A stretch of DNA of 64,000 nt. Origin: Aliidiomarina quisquiliarum (lineage in GTDB: Bacteria > Pseudomonadota > Gammaproteobacteria > Enterobacterales > Alteromonadaceae). Positions 45,373-54,417 of the stretch are shown here, one piece after another; position 1 is the stretch's first letter; every line of letters begins with the position of its first letter. The stretch covers positions 253,076-317,075 of the forward strand of contig NZ_JAMFTN010000021.1 of assembly GCF_023922585.1 (NCBI RefSeq), in the 5' to 3' direction. The notes beneath the pieces are model-generated. The model saw only the letters and a program-made list of their open reading frames with translations, did not search any database and was not told where the DNA came from. A program made the translations under genes and the position numbers.

Positions 45373-45894
45373 ATGCCTATGACCAATATACTTTTTCTTT
45401 GGCTGCCAATCAGCATTAGCCTAGCCGCCTTGGTGGGGCTAATTGTAGTGTTAATCGCGGTTATTCGTAGCCGCGACGAGCAACACAAACTGCTAGCCGT
45501 GCTGGAACAATTGCGCAGCGACCAAGTAGCCACGGCCGAGCACGATCAGCAAAAAGAACAGCATCGGTTGCAGCAACAACAGCTGCAGGAGCAGGTTGGC
45601 GCGCTCAAAAGGCAACTAGCGGCGGTCATGCAGCAAATTGAACTGAGTGTTAATAACAACACCGAAGTGAAACAACAACTCGACAACCTGGCCCACAGCC
45701 AAGCAGCGTTAGAGCAACAAATTTTACAACAACAAGAAGCCATTCAAGAAGTGGCCGAGCAAGATCCAGAAAGCAAATTCTACCAACGGGCCGCCCGCCT
45801 AGTACAACAAGGCGCAAGCTTAGAAGAAATCATGGACGCCTGCGAACTCCCCCGCGCCGAAGCCGAACTGCTCTACAGTTTGTATAAAAAATAA
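45373..45894 (+). CDS. DUF2802 membrane-anchored coiled-coil protein
   Basis: A 173-residue protein with one N-terminal membrane helix (about residues 5-30), a long glutamine-rich coiled coil (about 35-125) and a small C-terminal domain (YQRAARLVQQGASLEEIMDA, then CELPRAEAELL) that looks like a helix-turn-helix-type fold of DUF2802. It directly follows cheW, as in many polar-flagellated gammaproteobacteria, and is probably co-transcribed. Function is not known to me; a link to motility is inferred from context. The start could also be the ATG two codons later. Confidence 0.82.
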   Translation: MPMTNILFLWLPISISLAALVGLIVVLIAVIRSRDEQHKLLAVLEQLRSDQVATAEHDQQKEQHRLQQQQLQEQVGALKRQLAAVMQQIELSVNNNTEVKQQLDNLAHSQAALEQQILQQQEAIQEVAEQDPESKFYQRAARLVQQGASLEEIMDACELPRAEAELLYSLYKK

Positions 45895-45898
45895 CCTT

Positions 45899-45967
45899 GG
45901 GGTCAGAACAAGCTTTTTAGGATGGCTTGTTGAATTCATTGGGCTGTAGCGGGTTGGTTCTGACCCC
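45899..45967. repeat. 69-bp element with GGGGTCAGAAC inverted ends, copy 1
   Basis: GGGGTCAGAAC at one end is matched by GTTCTGACCCC at the other. Inside, ACAAGC/GCTTGT can pair. A second element of the same 69-base length and the same ends but a different interior lies at 56795. It sits between two convergent genes. It looks like a small non-autonomous palindromic element. Confidence 0.75.
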
Positions 45968-45971
45968 ATCA

Positions 45972-46220
45972 TTAAGCTTTTAGGTTAAGCCAGGTGGCGA
46001 AGGCGATAAGTTCGGCAATAATAACGTACAGGTCGCGGGGAATTTCGTCGCCCACGTTTAGTTTGGCAAGAAAGTTAGCCAGTTCCGGATCTTCATGCAC
46101 TAACACCCCAGCCTCTTTGGCGGCAGCAATAATCTCTTCTGCTAAACCATCAAAGCCCCGCGACACCACTTTTGGCGCATCATTGCCGTCATATTTCAGG
46201 CCAATGGCTTTTTTACTCAT
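45972..46220 (-). CDS. FlhB C-terminal-domain-like protein (FlhX type)
   Basis: An 82-residue soluble protein resembling only the cytoplasmic C-terminal domain of FlhB/YscU (AIGLKYDGNDAPKVVSRG, then PELANFLAKLNVGDEIPRDL and LYVIIAELIAFA). The self-cleaving NPTH motif is absent: the corresponding position reads NDAP. Full FlhB controls the switch from hook to filament export; this fragment-like family may substitute for or tune it. It overlaps the FliK-like gene by four bases (ATGA), which supports a joint role in export specificity. Confidence 0.85.
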   Translation of the reverse strand: MSKKAIGLKYDGNDAPKVVSRGFDGLAEEIIAAAKEAGVLVHEDPELANFLAKLNVGDEIPRDLYVIIAELIAFATWLNLKA

Positions 46221-47263
46221 ACTTTCACTCGAATCAGCTGGTTAGGATCAGGCGCCAGGCTGGCAGGAATACGGCCGGTTTGTACGTCTAAGCTGTGCAC
46301 ATGAATGTTTTTAGCCACTAATTGATTCTGCAATCGCTGTACCTTGCCGGTTAACCAGCGGCTGGCGGCATCGTTATCCGTGTACAGCATAATGGCGGCT
46401 TTCTCGCCGTTCCAGCGCACCCGCGCTAAAATAGGCCCAATGCGGGTAATTTGTAGTCGCATCGACAGTACCCACACCTCTTCCGGCTGCTCTTTGTCCC
46501 GTTGTTGTTGGCGTTTTTGCAGCAATAATTCAATTAAGCGCGCCTCTTCCCCCACCTGCCAGGGCAAGGTTAAAAAATAATCAGGCTCATTTCGCGTTGC
46601 CGTGTCGGCGTACAACACTTGGCTCATGCGCACATGTTGCAAGGCTCCTTGCAAGTCACGCAATAACTGGCTCATAGCCGTACCCATGGCAGCCGTTTGG
46701 CCGGCCCCACCAAATAATTGGCCTAAAGCTTGGGCTAAATTTGGCGTGGCTTTATTGCCGGTGGCGGTTTGTGGGCGTAATAGTAACAACAACAGCGGTA
46801 AGGCCTGTTGCAACCAAAGGGCATTTGTTTGCGAACTACTCTGGGCACTGGCTTGGGCCCCAAGCAAGCCCGGCGACAATAAGGCCGCCGCAGGGTTCAA
46901 GCCAAACCAAGCACTCACTAAAGCTGGGGTTACACTAGGTTGCGCCCCAGAACCCGCAGCTTGGCCAAGGGCTTGGCTTAACACCTGAGTCATTAACGCC
47001 CGCACATTGGGCGCCACATCTGGGTGGTCACGCATGGTCGATAGGCTTTGTAATAGTTGGGCCGGCGACTGGGCTTGAGCAATAATTTGGCGCAGGGCAG
47101 GGGGAATTTGCAACGACAAACTCGGCCCGCCAAAGGGCAATTTCCCATAGGTATTTGCCGCGCTACTGGCCTGGGCAGCGCTAGTGTTCAGTAAGCTACT
47201 AGGCGGTGCTTGCAGCAATTGGCGCAGCAGCGACTGAGTTTGAGAAGAGGTTAACTTGTCCAT
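46217..47263 (-). CDS. FliK-like (hook-length control family) protein
   Basis: A 348-residue protein, Gln/Ala/Leu-rich and low-complexity in the first 200 residues and more conserved at the C-terminus (SMRLQITRIGPILARVRW), which resembles the Flg_hook domain of FliK. It is probably a FliK paralogue rather than the main FliK, which normally lies with fliF-fliR genes not present here. I chose the ATG at 47263 (MDKLTSSQTQ); an upstream ATG at 47305 is possible. It pairs with the FlhB-C-like gene downstream and is divergent from ccmA. Confidence 0.72.
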   Translation of the reverse strand: MDKLTSSQTQSLLRQLLQAPPSSLLNTSAAQASSAANTYGKLPFGGPSLSLQIPPALRQIIAQAQSPAQLLQSLSTMRDHPDVAPNVRALMTQVLSQALGQAAGSGAQPSVTPALVSAWFGLNPAAALLSPGLLGAQASAQSSSQTNALWLQQALPLLLLLLRPQTATGNKATPNLAQALGQLFGGAGQTAAMGTAMSQLLRDLQGALQHVRMSQVLYADTATRNEPDYFLTLPWQVGEEARLIELLLQKRQQQRDKEQPEEVWVLSMRLQITRIGPILARVRWNGEKAAIMLYTDNDAASRWLTGKVQRLQNQLVAKNIHVHSLDVQTGRIPASLAPDPNQLIRVKV

Positions 47264-47386
47264 AAGTGCACTATACCCGTATGCGAGCGTGCCGCAATAG
47301 GTCATTGATATCGGCCAGTTTAAGTCGCAGAGCCAGTGGTATTTATGATAACATACGGGCCATTTAGTTTTGCTGTTCGAGGGGCT

Positions 47387-48016
47387 ATGACAAGTCTGTT
47401 AGAAGCCAAAGGCATCCGCTCTATTCGAGGTGAACGAACTTTGTTCAACCAGCTCGATCTGTGCGTAAAAACCGGCGAATTATGGCAAGTGCAAGGTCCA
47501 AATGGCGCTGGCAAGTCCAGCTTTTTGCGTATTGTGGCCGGGTTACTGCCAGCACAAGCGGGCGAAGTGCGCTTTCGTGGCGAGCTTATTCAAACTATCC
47601 GCAGCCAATATCATAGTAACTTACTCTTTATCGGCCATAAGGCGGCAGTTAAGCCTGAGCTAACCGCTATCGAAAATCTCGAGTACTACGCAGCTATCCA
47701 AGGCCAGCCATTAACTGCGGCGCCCTACGAATTACTCGAGCGCGTTGGTTTAGTGGGCTTAGAAGACATTCCCGCCCAGCGCCTATCGGCGGGCCAGCAG
47801 CGGCGCATCGCGTTAGCCCGATTATGGTTAAGCAGTGCCAACTTATGGATTCTCGACGAGCCCTTTACGTCGCTCGACGTCAGCGGTATCGCCATGTTGC
47901 ACGAACGTTTTAGCTGGCAACTAGCCCGCGGCGGCTCGGTGTTACTTACCTCGCATCAGCCCCTCGACAATATTCCCGTGCAAGTGAATATGTTAAACTT
48001 GGAGTATCAACATTAA
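47387..48016 (+). CDS. ccmA: haem exporter ATPase CcmA
   Basis: ATP-binding subunit of the CcmAB(CDE) complex, which releases holo-CcmE for cytochrome c assembly. The 209-residue protein has Walker A GPNGAGKSS (near residue 41), signature LSAGQQRRIALARL and Walker B LWILDEPFTSLD. I chose the ATG at 47387 because GAGGGG lies 2-7 bases before it and the family starts there. It is the first gene of ccmABCDEFGHI and overlaps ccmB by one base. Confidence 0.95.
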   Translation: MTSLLEAKGIRSIRGERTLFNQLDLCVKTGELWQVQGPNGAGKSSFLRIVAGLLPAQAGEVRFRGELIQTIRSQYHSNLLFIGHKAAVKPELTAIENLEYYAAIQGQPLTAAPYELLERVGLVGLEDIPAQRLSAGQQRRIALARLWLSSANLWILDEPFTSLDVSGIAMLHERFSWQLARGGSVLLTSHQPLDNIPVQVNMLNLEYQH

Positions 48017-48702
48017 TGGCAAGTGAGTTAAGTGTTGGCAGCCAAGTACGGGCATTAATGCGGCGCGAATTTCGAGTGGCCATGCGGCAGCGCAGCGATT
48101 TAATGAACCCAATTTTGTTTTTGCTGGTGGTGGTCACTTTATTTCCCTTAGGCGTTGGCCCCGAGCCCGCCACCTTAGCCCGCATTGCCCCCGGTGTTAT
48201 TTGGGTGTCGGCGTTGTTGTCAGCTTTATTAGGGCTCGAGCGGTTGTTTCGCGACGACTTTAGCGACGGCGCGCTAGAGCAAATGTTACTTATGCCCATG
48301 GCCGTTGAATGGGCAGTACTGGCGAAAATAATTATGCACTGGCTGCTTACAGCGGTGCCATTACTTATTTTAGCGCCCTTATTGGCGCTGTTACTGAACT
48401 TACCCAAGGAAGCTTGGGGCACACTTTGGCTGTCGTTACTGCTAGGTACTCCGGTACTAAGTAGTGTAGGGGCCATTGGCGTAGCACTTACGGTTAGCCT
48501 CAATAAAGGCGGCGCGCTGTTAAGTTTACTATTATTACCACTGCTGATTCCGCTGCTTATTTTTGCCACGGCAGCTGTGGAAACCGCGGCCACAGGCTTA
48601 TCGCCCGCTGGCCCTTTGGCGCTAATGGCCGCTATTACAGTGTTAGCCTTGGTTTTATCACCTTATGCTGTGCATGCAGCTTTACGAGTGAGTGTAAATT
48701 AA
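48016..48702 (+). CDS. ccmB: haem exporter permease CcmB
   Basis: Membrane subunit of the CcmAB complex, 228 residues with six predicted helices. The N-terminal LMRREFRVAMRQRSDLMNPI and the FRDDFSDGALEQMLL motif are typical. It shares a base with the ccmA stop and lies one base before ccmC. Confidence 0.95.
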   Translation: MASELSVGSQVRALMRREFRVAMRQRSDLMNPILFLLVVVTLFPLGVGPEPATLARIAPGVIWVSALLSALLGLERLFRDDFSDGALEQMLLMPMAVEWAVLAKIIMHWLLTAVPLLILAPLLALLLNLPKEAWGTLWLSLLLGTPVLSSVGAIGVALTVSLNKGGALLSLLLLPLLIPLLIFATAAVETAATGLSPAGPLALMAAITVLALVLSPYAVHAALRVSVN

Positions 48703-48703
48703 T

Positions 48704-49459
48704 ATGTGGCGATGGTTACACCCTTATGCAAAACCGGAAGCAACCTACCGGTTAAATAAAAAATTACTACCCTGGTTCGCTATTCCCGGCGTGGTTATCT
48801 TAACCATCGGCATGATTTGGGGCTTAGCCTTTGCGCCGCCCGATTACCAACAGGGCGAAAGTTACCGCATTATTTTTGTTCATGTGCCTTCCGCTTTTTG
48901 GGCTATGGGCTTTTATATGGGCATGGCTATTGCCGCCTTAAGCGCCGTGGTATGGCAAATTCGCACCGCCGAATGGGCTATTTTAGCTATCGCTCCGGTG
49001 GGCGCAGTGCTGACCTTAATCTCCTTGTTTACCGGCGCCGTATGGGGCAAACCCATGTGGGGCACCTGGTGGGAATGGGACGCGCGCTTAACCGCCCAGC
49101 TTATTTTATTCTTCCTTTATTTAGGCGTTATGGCCCTTTATGCGGCCTTTGAAGACGAGCGCACCGGCGCCAAAGCCGCAGGCATATTGGCCCTTATCGG
49201 GGTTATTAACATTCCCATTATTCATTATTCAGTGTACTGGTGGAACACGCTGCATCAGCAGTCCACCATTACCCAAGCTATTACCCGGTTTGAAAAACCA
49301 AGCATGGCGCCGGAAATGCTGTGGCCATTATTGGTCAGTATTCTCGGTTTCCTACTGGTTTCCAGCGCTTTAGTTATCTTGCGGTTAAACAACGAAATAC
49401 TTAAGCGCGAAGTGCGCCGTCCCTGGGCTCAAACCTTACTGTTAAAGGAGAACCGCTAA
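48704..49459 (+). CDS. ccmC: haem-handling membrane protein CcmC
   Basis: CcmC loads haem onto CcmE on the periplasmic side. The 251-residue protein has six membrane helices and the tryptophan-rich WWD motif (WGKPMWGTWWEWDARLT) flanked by conserved histidines (FVHVPSAFWA and IIHYSVYWWNTLHQ). It overlaps ccmD by one base. Confidence 0.96.
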   Translation: MWRWLHPYAKPEATYRLNKKLLPWFAIPGVVILTIGMIWGLAFAPPDYQQGESYRIIFVHVPSAFWAMGFYMGMAIAALSAVVWQIRTAEWAILAIAPVGAVLTLISLFTGAVWGKPMWGTWWEWDARLTAQLILFFLYLGVMALYAAFEDERTGAKAAGILALIGVINIPIIHYSVYWWNTLHQQSTITQAITRFEKPSMAPEMLWPLLVSILGFLLVSSALVILRLNNEILKREVRRPWAQTLLLKENR

Positions 49460-49683
49460 TGTACTTCGACAGTTTCAGCGCCTTTATTCACATGGGTGGC
49501 TACGGCGTATACGTCTGGTCGTCTATGTTTGTTACTTTTTTCGGCCTCGGGGCATTAGCCCTTGAAGCCAGTTGGGCCCGACGCAAAATCACCCAAGAAG
49601 CCCGTGCCCAACAAGCCCGAGCCGAACGAATTCAGCGCGCCAAAAGCGCCTCAACACAGCAACAAAGTGGCCAGCCATCATGA
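49459..49683 (+). CDS. ccmD: haem exporter small subunit CcmD
   Basis: A 74-residue single-pass membrane protein: [19 protein letters not shown] is the conserved start and membrane helix, followed by a basic, alanine/glutamine-rich cytoplasmic tail. It helps release holo-CcmE. Its stop overlaps the ccmE ATG (ATGA). Confidence 0.92.
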   Translation: MYFDSFSAFIHMGGYGVYVWSSMFVTFFGLGALALEASWARRKITQEARAQQARAERIQRAKSASTQQQSGQPS

Positions 49684-50189
49684 ACCCTAGACGTAAAAAA
49701 AGACTCGCCGTAATCGGTAGTATCGTTGGTGCGGTAGCCATAGCCACCGCCTTGGTGCTTTACGCCTTATCGCAAAATATCGACTTGTTCTATACTCCTA
49801 GTGAAATTGTTGAAGGCAAGGGCAGCGAACAGACCTTACCGGAAATAGGCCAACGCCTTCGGGTTGGCGGCTTAGTGGTACCGGGCACCGTTGAACGCCT
49901 TGGCGACAGCCTACACGTGGCCTTTCGCTTAGTGGGCAGCGGCGAAGCAGAAGTTATCGTGGAATACGAAGGCGTATTACCCGACTTATTTCGCGAAGGC
50001 CAAGGCATTGTGGCGCAGGGCGTGTTAGTTGCCCCTAATCGCATTGTGGCCACGGAAGTACTAGCCCGCCACGACGAAGAATATATGCCACCGGCCTTAG
50101 CCAAAGAGCTAAAAGGTATCGAGCATGTGCCTCCTTCGCAAAGCGGTTATGGTCAAAGCGACTACAAGAATAACAAAGGCGGTAACTAA
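49680..50189 (+). CDS. ccmE: periplasmic haem chaperone CcmE
   Basis: CcmE carries haem bound covalently to a histidine and delivers it to CcmF. The 169-residue protein has an N-terminal membrane anchor (about residues 9-30), the OB-fold domain ([13 protein letters not shown]) and [11 protein letters not shown] with the haem-binding His131 and the following tyrosine. I chose the ATG at 49680, which gives the MNPRRKKRL start; the longer frame lies inside ccmD. Confidence 0.95.
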   Translation: MNPRRKKRLAVIGSIVGAVAIATALVLYALSQNIDLFYTPSEIVEGKGSEQTLPEIGQRLRVGGLVVPGTVERLGDSLHVAFRLVGSGEAEVIVEYEGVLPDLFREGQGIVAQGVLVAPNRIVATEVLARHDEEYMPPALAKELKGIEHVPPSQSGYGQSDYKNNKGGN

Positions 50190-50191
50190 TC

Positions 50192-52177
50192 ATGATCGCT
50201 GAATTAGGTCACTTTGCTTTAGCCTTAGCCTTTGCGTTCTCGCTAATGCTCGCTATTGTTCCGCTGGTAGGCGCATACCGCGGGCATGGCGGTTACATGG
50301 CCTTAGCCAGACCGCTTACCTACGGCATGTTTATTTTCACGCTCATCTCCTATATCGCACTTACCTGGGCGTTTTTAGTCGGCGACTTCTCGCTTATTTA
50401 TGTGGCAAATAACTCCAGCTCAGTGTTGCCTTGGTATTACCGCATAACCGCCGTTTGGGGCTCGCACGAAGGCTCCTTCTTACTGTGGATGCTGGTGCAA
50501 GCGGGTTGGGCCGCTGCCTTAGCGCTGTATTCAACTCGCTTACCCCTTACTTTTGCCGCTCGAGTACTGGCAGTTATGGGTATTATTGGTGTTGGCTTCT
50601 ATTTGTTTATGTTGCTTACCTCCAATCCATTTGATCGAACTTTGTCCTATGTCATGCCAATGATTCCTATCGACGGCCGCGACATGAACCCCTTATTACA
50701 AGACCCCGGCATGATCATTCACCCACCGTTGTTGTACTTCGGTTATGTGGGCCTGTCGGTGGCGTTCTCTTTTGCTATTGCCGCACTTATGGGCGGTCGG
50801 CTCGACTCGGCTTGGGCCCGGTGGTCACGACCCTGGACCCTCGCCGCTTGGATCTTTCTTACCCTCGGCATCATGGTGGGCAGCTGGTGGGCCTACTACG
50901 AGCTCGGTTGGGGCGGTTGGTGGTTCTGGGACCCGGTTGAAAACGCTAGCTTTATGCCTTGGCTTATCGCAACTGCACTGATTCATTCGCTGGCAGTAAC
51001 GGAAAAGCGCGGCACCTTTAAGTCATGGACAGTCCTCCTCGCCATTTCAGGCTTTAGTTTAAGTTTACTGGGCACCTTTTTGGTGCGCTCCGGGGTATTA
51101 GTGTCGGTGCATTCCTTTGCCGCCGACCCCAAGCGGGGCTTATTCTTACTCGCTTTCCTAACGGTGGTTATTGTTGCCTCCCTGTTGTTATATGCCCTGC
51201 GGGCGTCAAAAGTAGTTAGTCATACCCGTTACGAACTGTTCTCCCGTGAAGTAATGTTGCTGGGTAATAATATTCTGCTGGTTACCGCCACCATGGTGGT
51301 ATTGCTTGGCACCTTATTGCCCTTAGTGCACCAGCAGCTTGGGCTTGGCTCGGTTTCTATTGGCGAGCCGTTCTTTAATACGGTGTTCTTCTGGCTAGTT
51401 ATTCCGTTCGTGGTGCTAATAGGTATAGCACCAATGGTGCGCTGGCGCAGGCAGTCAATGGCTGAACTTATTAAGCCTTTACTACTGGCTTTATTCCTAG
51501 CCGTGGCGGTTGGTTTTGCTCTACCCTTGGTGTTCGCAAATCATGTGTCGGGCATGGCGGTTATTGGCTTAATTATGGCAGCGTGGATCACCATTACCAC
51601 GGTGCAAGAGCTGCGCTTACGTATCGCTAATCGCGAGCACAAACTACCGGCGCTGGTAAAACTTGGCCGTAGCCATTGGGGCATGGTGCTCGGGCATGTG
51701 GGTTTTGCCGTGGTTATCATTGGTATTGCCTTGGTGCAAAACTACGAAGTTGAGCGCACGGTGCGCATGGCGCCTGGCGACACCTTTGTGCAAGAGCCAT
51801 ACAGTTTTACTTTCCAAAGCTTAAAGCACCGGGAAGGCTCGAACTGGATCAGCGACGCGGCGGTGTTTGAAATTTCCCGCAACAATAAAGTTATTGGCAC
51901 GGTGCTCAGCGAAAAGCGTTTTTATACCATTCAACGCCAAGTACAAACTAAAACCGCGTTGCAAGTGAACCCGCTGCGCGACCTATATATTGCCATGGGC
52001 GAAGAGCTCGGCGACGGTAGCTGGGCGGTGCGTATTCAAATTAAGCCCTTCGTACGCTGGATCTGGTTTGGTGGGGTGTTAATGGCCATTGCAGGTTTAT
52101 TGTCCATAAGCGACAAACGCTACCGCATTAAACGCAAGCCCTTAGTGGCGGCGCAAGCCAAGGAGGCCAAAGCATGA
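50192..52177 (+). CDS. ccmF: cytochrome c haem lyase subunit CcmF
   Basis: CcmF joins haem to apocytochrome c with CcmH and CcmI. The 661-residue membrane protein has many helices, the WWD motif (GGWWFWDPVENASFMPWL near residue 245) and conserved periplasmic histidines such as WGSHEGSFLLW and IHPPLLYFGYVG. It overlaps ccmG by four bases. Confidence 0.96.
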   Translation: MIAELGHFALALAFAFSLMLAIVPLVGAYRGHGGYMALARPLTYGMFIFTLISYIALTWAFLVGDFSLIYVANNSSSVLPWYYRITAVWGSHEGSFLLWMLVQAGWAAALALYSTRLPLTFAARVLAVMGIIGVGFYLFMLLTSNPFDRTLSYVMPMIPIDGRDMNPLLQDPGMIIHPPLLYFGYVGLSVAFSFAIAALMGGRLDSAWARWSRPWTLAAWIFLTLGIMVGSWWAYYELGWGGWWFWDPVENASFMPWLIATALIHSLAVTEKRGTFKSWTVLLAISGFSLSLLGTFLVRSGVLVSVHSFAADPKRGLFLLAFLTVVIVASLLLYALRASKVVSHTRYELFSREVMLLGNNILLVTATMVVLLGTLLPLVHQQLGLGSVSIGEPFFNTVFFWLVIPFVVLIGIAPMVRWRRQSMAELIKPLLLALFLAVAVGFALPLVFANHVSGMAVIGLIMAAWITITTVQELRLRIANREHKLPALVKLGRSHWGMVLGHVGFAVVIIGIALVQNYEVERTVRMAPGDTFVQEPYSFTFQSLKHREGSNWISDAAVFEISRNNKVIGTVLSEKRFYTIQRQVQTKTALQVNPLRDLYIAMGEELGDGSWAVRIQIKPFVRWIWFGGVLMAIAGLLSISDKRYRIKRKPLVAAQAKEAKA

Positions 52178-52722
52178 ACAGTAAACTGCGTTTGTTAGTG
52201 TTTCTAACGCCCATGCTGTTGTTTATTGGCTTAGGTGGGTTTTTGCTCACGGGGCTGTTTTCCGACCCCACCGAGCTCGACTCGGCGCTGATAGGTAAGC
52301 CGGTACCAAACTTTGAGCTGCCCGACTTATACAACCCCGATCGGACCCACACGCAAAGTATTATTGGTGGTAAGCCCATGCTCATAAATGTGTGGGCCAC
52401 CTGGTGCCCAACCTGCTACCAAGAGCATTCGTTTTTAAATGAATTGTTAGCAACCAAAGACATTTACATTATTGGGCTAAACTACAAAGACGACAGCCGT
52501 GCGGCCGCTATGAACTGGCTGCAAGATTTGGGCGACCCGTACCAAATCAATTTATTCGACTTTAGTGGTTTGCTCGCCTTGGACTTAGGCGTGTACGGCG
52601 CGCCAGAAACCTTTGTGGTGGACTCGAAGGGCATTATTCGCTATCGCCATGTGGGCGACTTAAATGCACGGGTATGGCGAGAAAAAGTAGGCCCGGTTTA
52701 TTACAGTTTGTTTGACCAATAA
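52174..52722 (+). CDS. ccmG: thiol-disulfide oxidoreductase CcmG (DsbE)
   Basis: Membrane-anchored periplasmic thioredoxin-like protein that reduces the CXXC of apocytochrome c. The 182-residue product has an N-terminal membrane helix (about 7-28) and the active site ATWCPTC (Cys78 and Cys81), with the DsbE-typical GKPVPNFELPDL and YGAPETFVVD. It follows ccmF with an ATGA overlap. Confidence 0.96.
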   Translation: MNSKLRLLVFLTPMLLFIGLGGFLLTGLFSDPTELDSALIGKPVPNFELPDLYNPDRTHTQSIIGGKPMLINVWATWCPTCYQEHSFLNELLATKDIYIIGLNYKDDSRAAAMNWLQDLGDPYQINLFDFSGLLALDLGVYGAPETFVVDSKGIIRYRHVGDLNARVWREKVGPVYYSLFDQ

Positions 52723-52737
52723 AAGGCAGGTAAAGCA

Positions 52738-53214
52738 ATGAGAATACTGGCTTTTGTATTGTCGATACTAGTTTCCATAAGCATCTTGGGTGCGGTACAG
52801 GCGCAAGGGGAATTTTACGCCTTTGAAACGGCGGCCCAAGAGCGTCTGTATAATAAATTAAGCAAAGAGCTGCGTTGTCCGAAGTGTCAAAACCAGTCTA
52901 TTTCCGACTCCGACGCGCCGCTGGCAGAAGACATGCGTAAAAAAGTCCATGAAATGGTACTTGCAGGCGCAAGTTACAACGAAGTGGTTGATTTTATGAA
53001 GGCCCGTTATGGCGACTTTGTGCATTACCGGCCGCCAGTAAACGCCAGCACTATTATACTTTGGGTTGGGCCGCTATTAGTGGCGCTGATTGGTATGCTG
53101 TTTATTTTCGGCTTAGTACGGGGCCAGAAAAAAGGCGACGTGGTGCTTACGGCCGACGAAGAAGCTAAGCTCGCCGCTGCTTTAAACAAGCACTCGCAAA
53201 AGGGAAGTAACTAA
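52738..53214 (+). CDS. ccmH: cytochrome c maturation protein CcmH (CycL)
   Basis: CcmH passes reducing equivalents to apocytochrome c. The 158-residue protein has a signal peptide (cleavage after VQA near 22), the redox motif LRCPKCQNQSI (Cys47, Cys50), and a single C-terminal membrane helix (about 104-126). The CcmI function is a separate gene here, unlike in the fused E. coli CcmH. Confidence 0.95.
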   Translation: MRILAFVLSILVSISILGAVQAQGEFYAFETAAQERLYNKLSKELRCPKCQNQSISDSDAPLAEDMRKKVHEMVLAGASYNEVVDFMKARYGDFVHYRPPVNASTIILWVGPLLVALIGMLFIFGLVRGQKKGDVVLTADEEAKLAAALNKHSQKGSN

Positions 53215-53217
53215 TTT

Positions 53218-54417
53218 ATGTGGTATGTGGCTTTATGTGTTCTGGCGTTACTTGCGGTGGCCATTTTATTGTTGGCCAAGCGGCAACAGCTGTCAACCTT
53301 GTCAACCTTGCAAGCGAATAAGTCGGTGTATGAATCGCGCTTATTAGAGCTCGAGGAAGATCGTAAACAAGACTTATTAACCGACAAAGACTTAGCCAAC
53401 GCTCAGCGCGAGCTGAAAAAAGCCTTTGTTACCGACGTGCACGATCCCGACGAACAAGTCAGCATGAAACCTGCGTCTATTAGCTGGGTTATTGCCGTGG
53501 TGGTTATTAGTGCGCTGGGGTTATATTTATGGGCTGGATCGTGGCAGCAACAGCGCCTGGCAGATCACGCCTTAGCGCAGCTGGAAGAGCGCAGCCAGCG
53601 GTTGCTGAACGACAGTTCAGGGCAAATTGAACCGGAAGAAATGATGCTGTTTGCGCTTGGTTTACGCCAGCGCTTGGGCGAAAAACCAAATGCCAGCGCT
53701 TGGAGCCTGTACGGGCGAATTATGCTGCAATTAGGCCAGCTCGACGAAGGTATAGAAGCTTTTGAGCAGTCGCAGCGGTTAGAGCCAAAGAATATTTCCA
53801 ACCTCATGTATTATTCCCAGTCATTAATTATGTCTGGTAGCGACAACGACTTAGCCCGGGCGGCGGGTTTTGTGCGCACTATTTTAGAAGAAGATCGCGG
53901 CAACGTCGACGCACTCGCCTTACTTGGCGTAATTGCCTACGAGCGTGGCGACTATGAACGGGCGGTGCAAGCCTGGGAGCTTACGCTACAGTTATTAAAC
54001 GACGGTGATCCTCGCCTGCTTGCGCTGGAAAAATCCTTAGCCGACGCCAAAGCTCGCGCCGACGGCTCGGTGTTAGCTTTAACGGTGAATGTGAATATCA
54101 GCGAGCAGCTGCGCAACGAAATACCCTTTGGTGCCACCTTGTTTGTGTTTGTTCGTGATCCAGACGGCGGCCGCGCGCCAATTGCCGTGGTGCGTCAAGT
54201 CGTTGCCGACTTCCCTGTTACAGTCACGCTTACCGACGCCGATGCCTTAATGACAGCAACGGGCTTGTCCGACGCTAGTAACTGGCTGGTGGGGGCGCGC
54301 TTAACCCGTAGCGGCACCATTGAAATGGAAATAGGCGACATGGAAGCCCGCCCGGTAGTGGTTGAAGCAGGCCCTGGCCTAAATGTTGAGCTACGCTTAA
54401 CGGAGATGCGTCAATGA
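53218..54417 (+). CDS. ccmI: cytochrome c maturation TPR protein CcmI (CycH)
   Basis: CcmI binds the C-terminus of apocytochrome c and presents it to the haem lyase. The 399-residue protein has two N-terminal membrane helices (about 2-19 and 85-101) and a periplasmic part with tetratricopeptide-like repeats (about 150-275, for example ALLGVIAYERGDYERAVQAW) and a C-terminal beta-rich domain. It begins three bases after ccmH and overlaps mlaA by four bases. Confidence 0.93.
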   Translation: MWYVALCVLALLAVAILLLAKRQQLSTLSTLQANKSVYESRLLELEEDRKQDLLTDKDLANAQRELKKAFVTDVHDPDEQVSMKPASISWVIAVVVISALGLYLWAGSWQQQRLADHALAQLEERSQRLLNDSSGQIEPEEMMLFALGLRQRLGEKPNASAWSLYGRIMLQLGQLDEGIEAFEQSQRLEPKNISNLMYYSQSLIMSGSDNDLARAAGFVRTILEEDRGNVDALALLGVIAYERGDYERAVQAWELTLQLLNDGDPRLLALEKSLADAKARADGSVLALTVNVNISEQLRNEIPFGATLFVFVRDPDGGRAPIAVVRQVVADFPVTVTLTDADALMTATGLSDASNWLVGARLTRSGTIEMEIGDMEARPVVVEAGPGLNVELRLTEMRQ

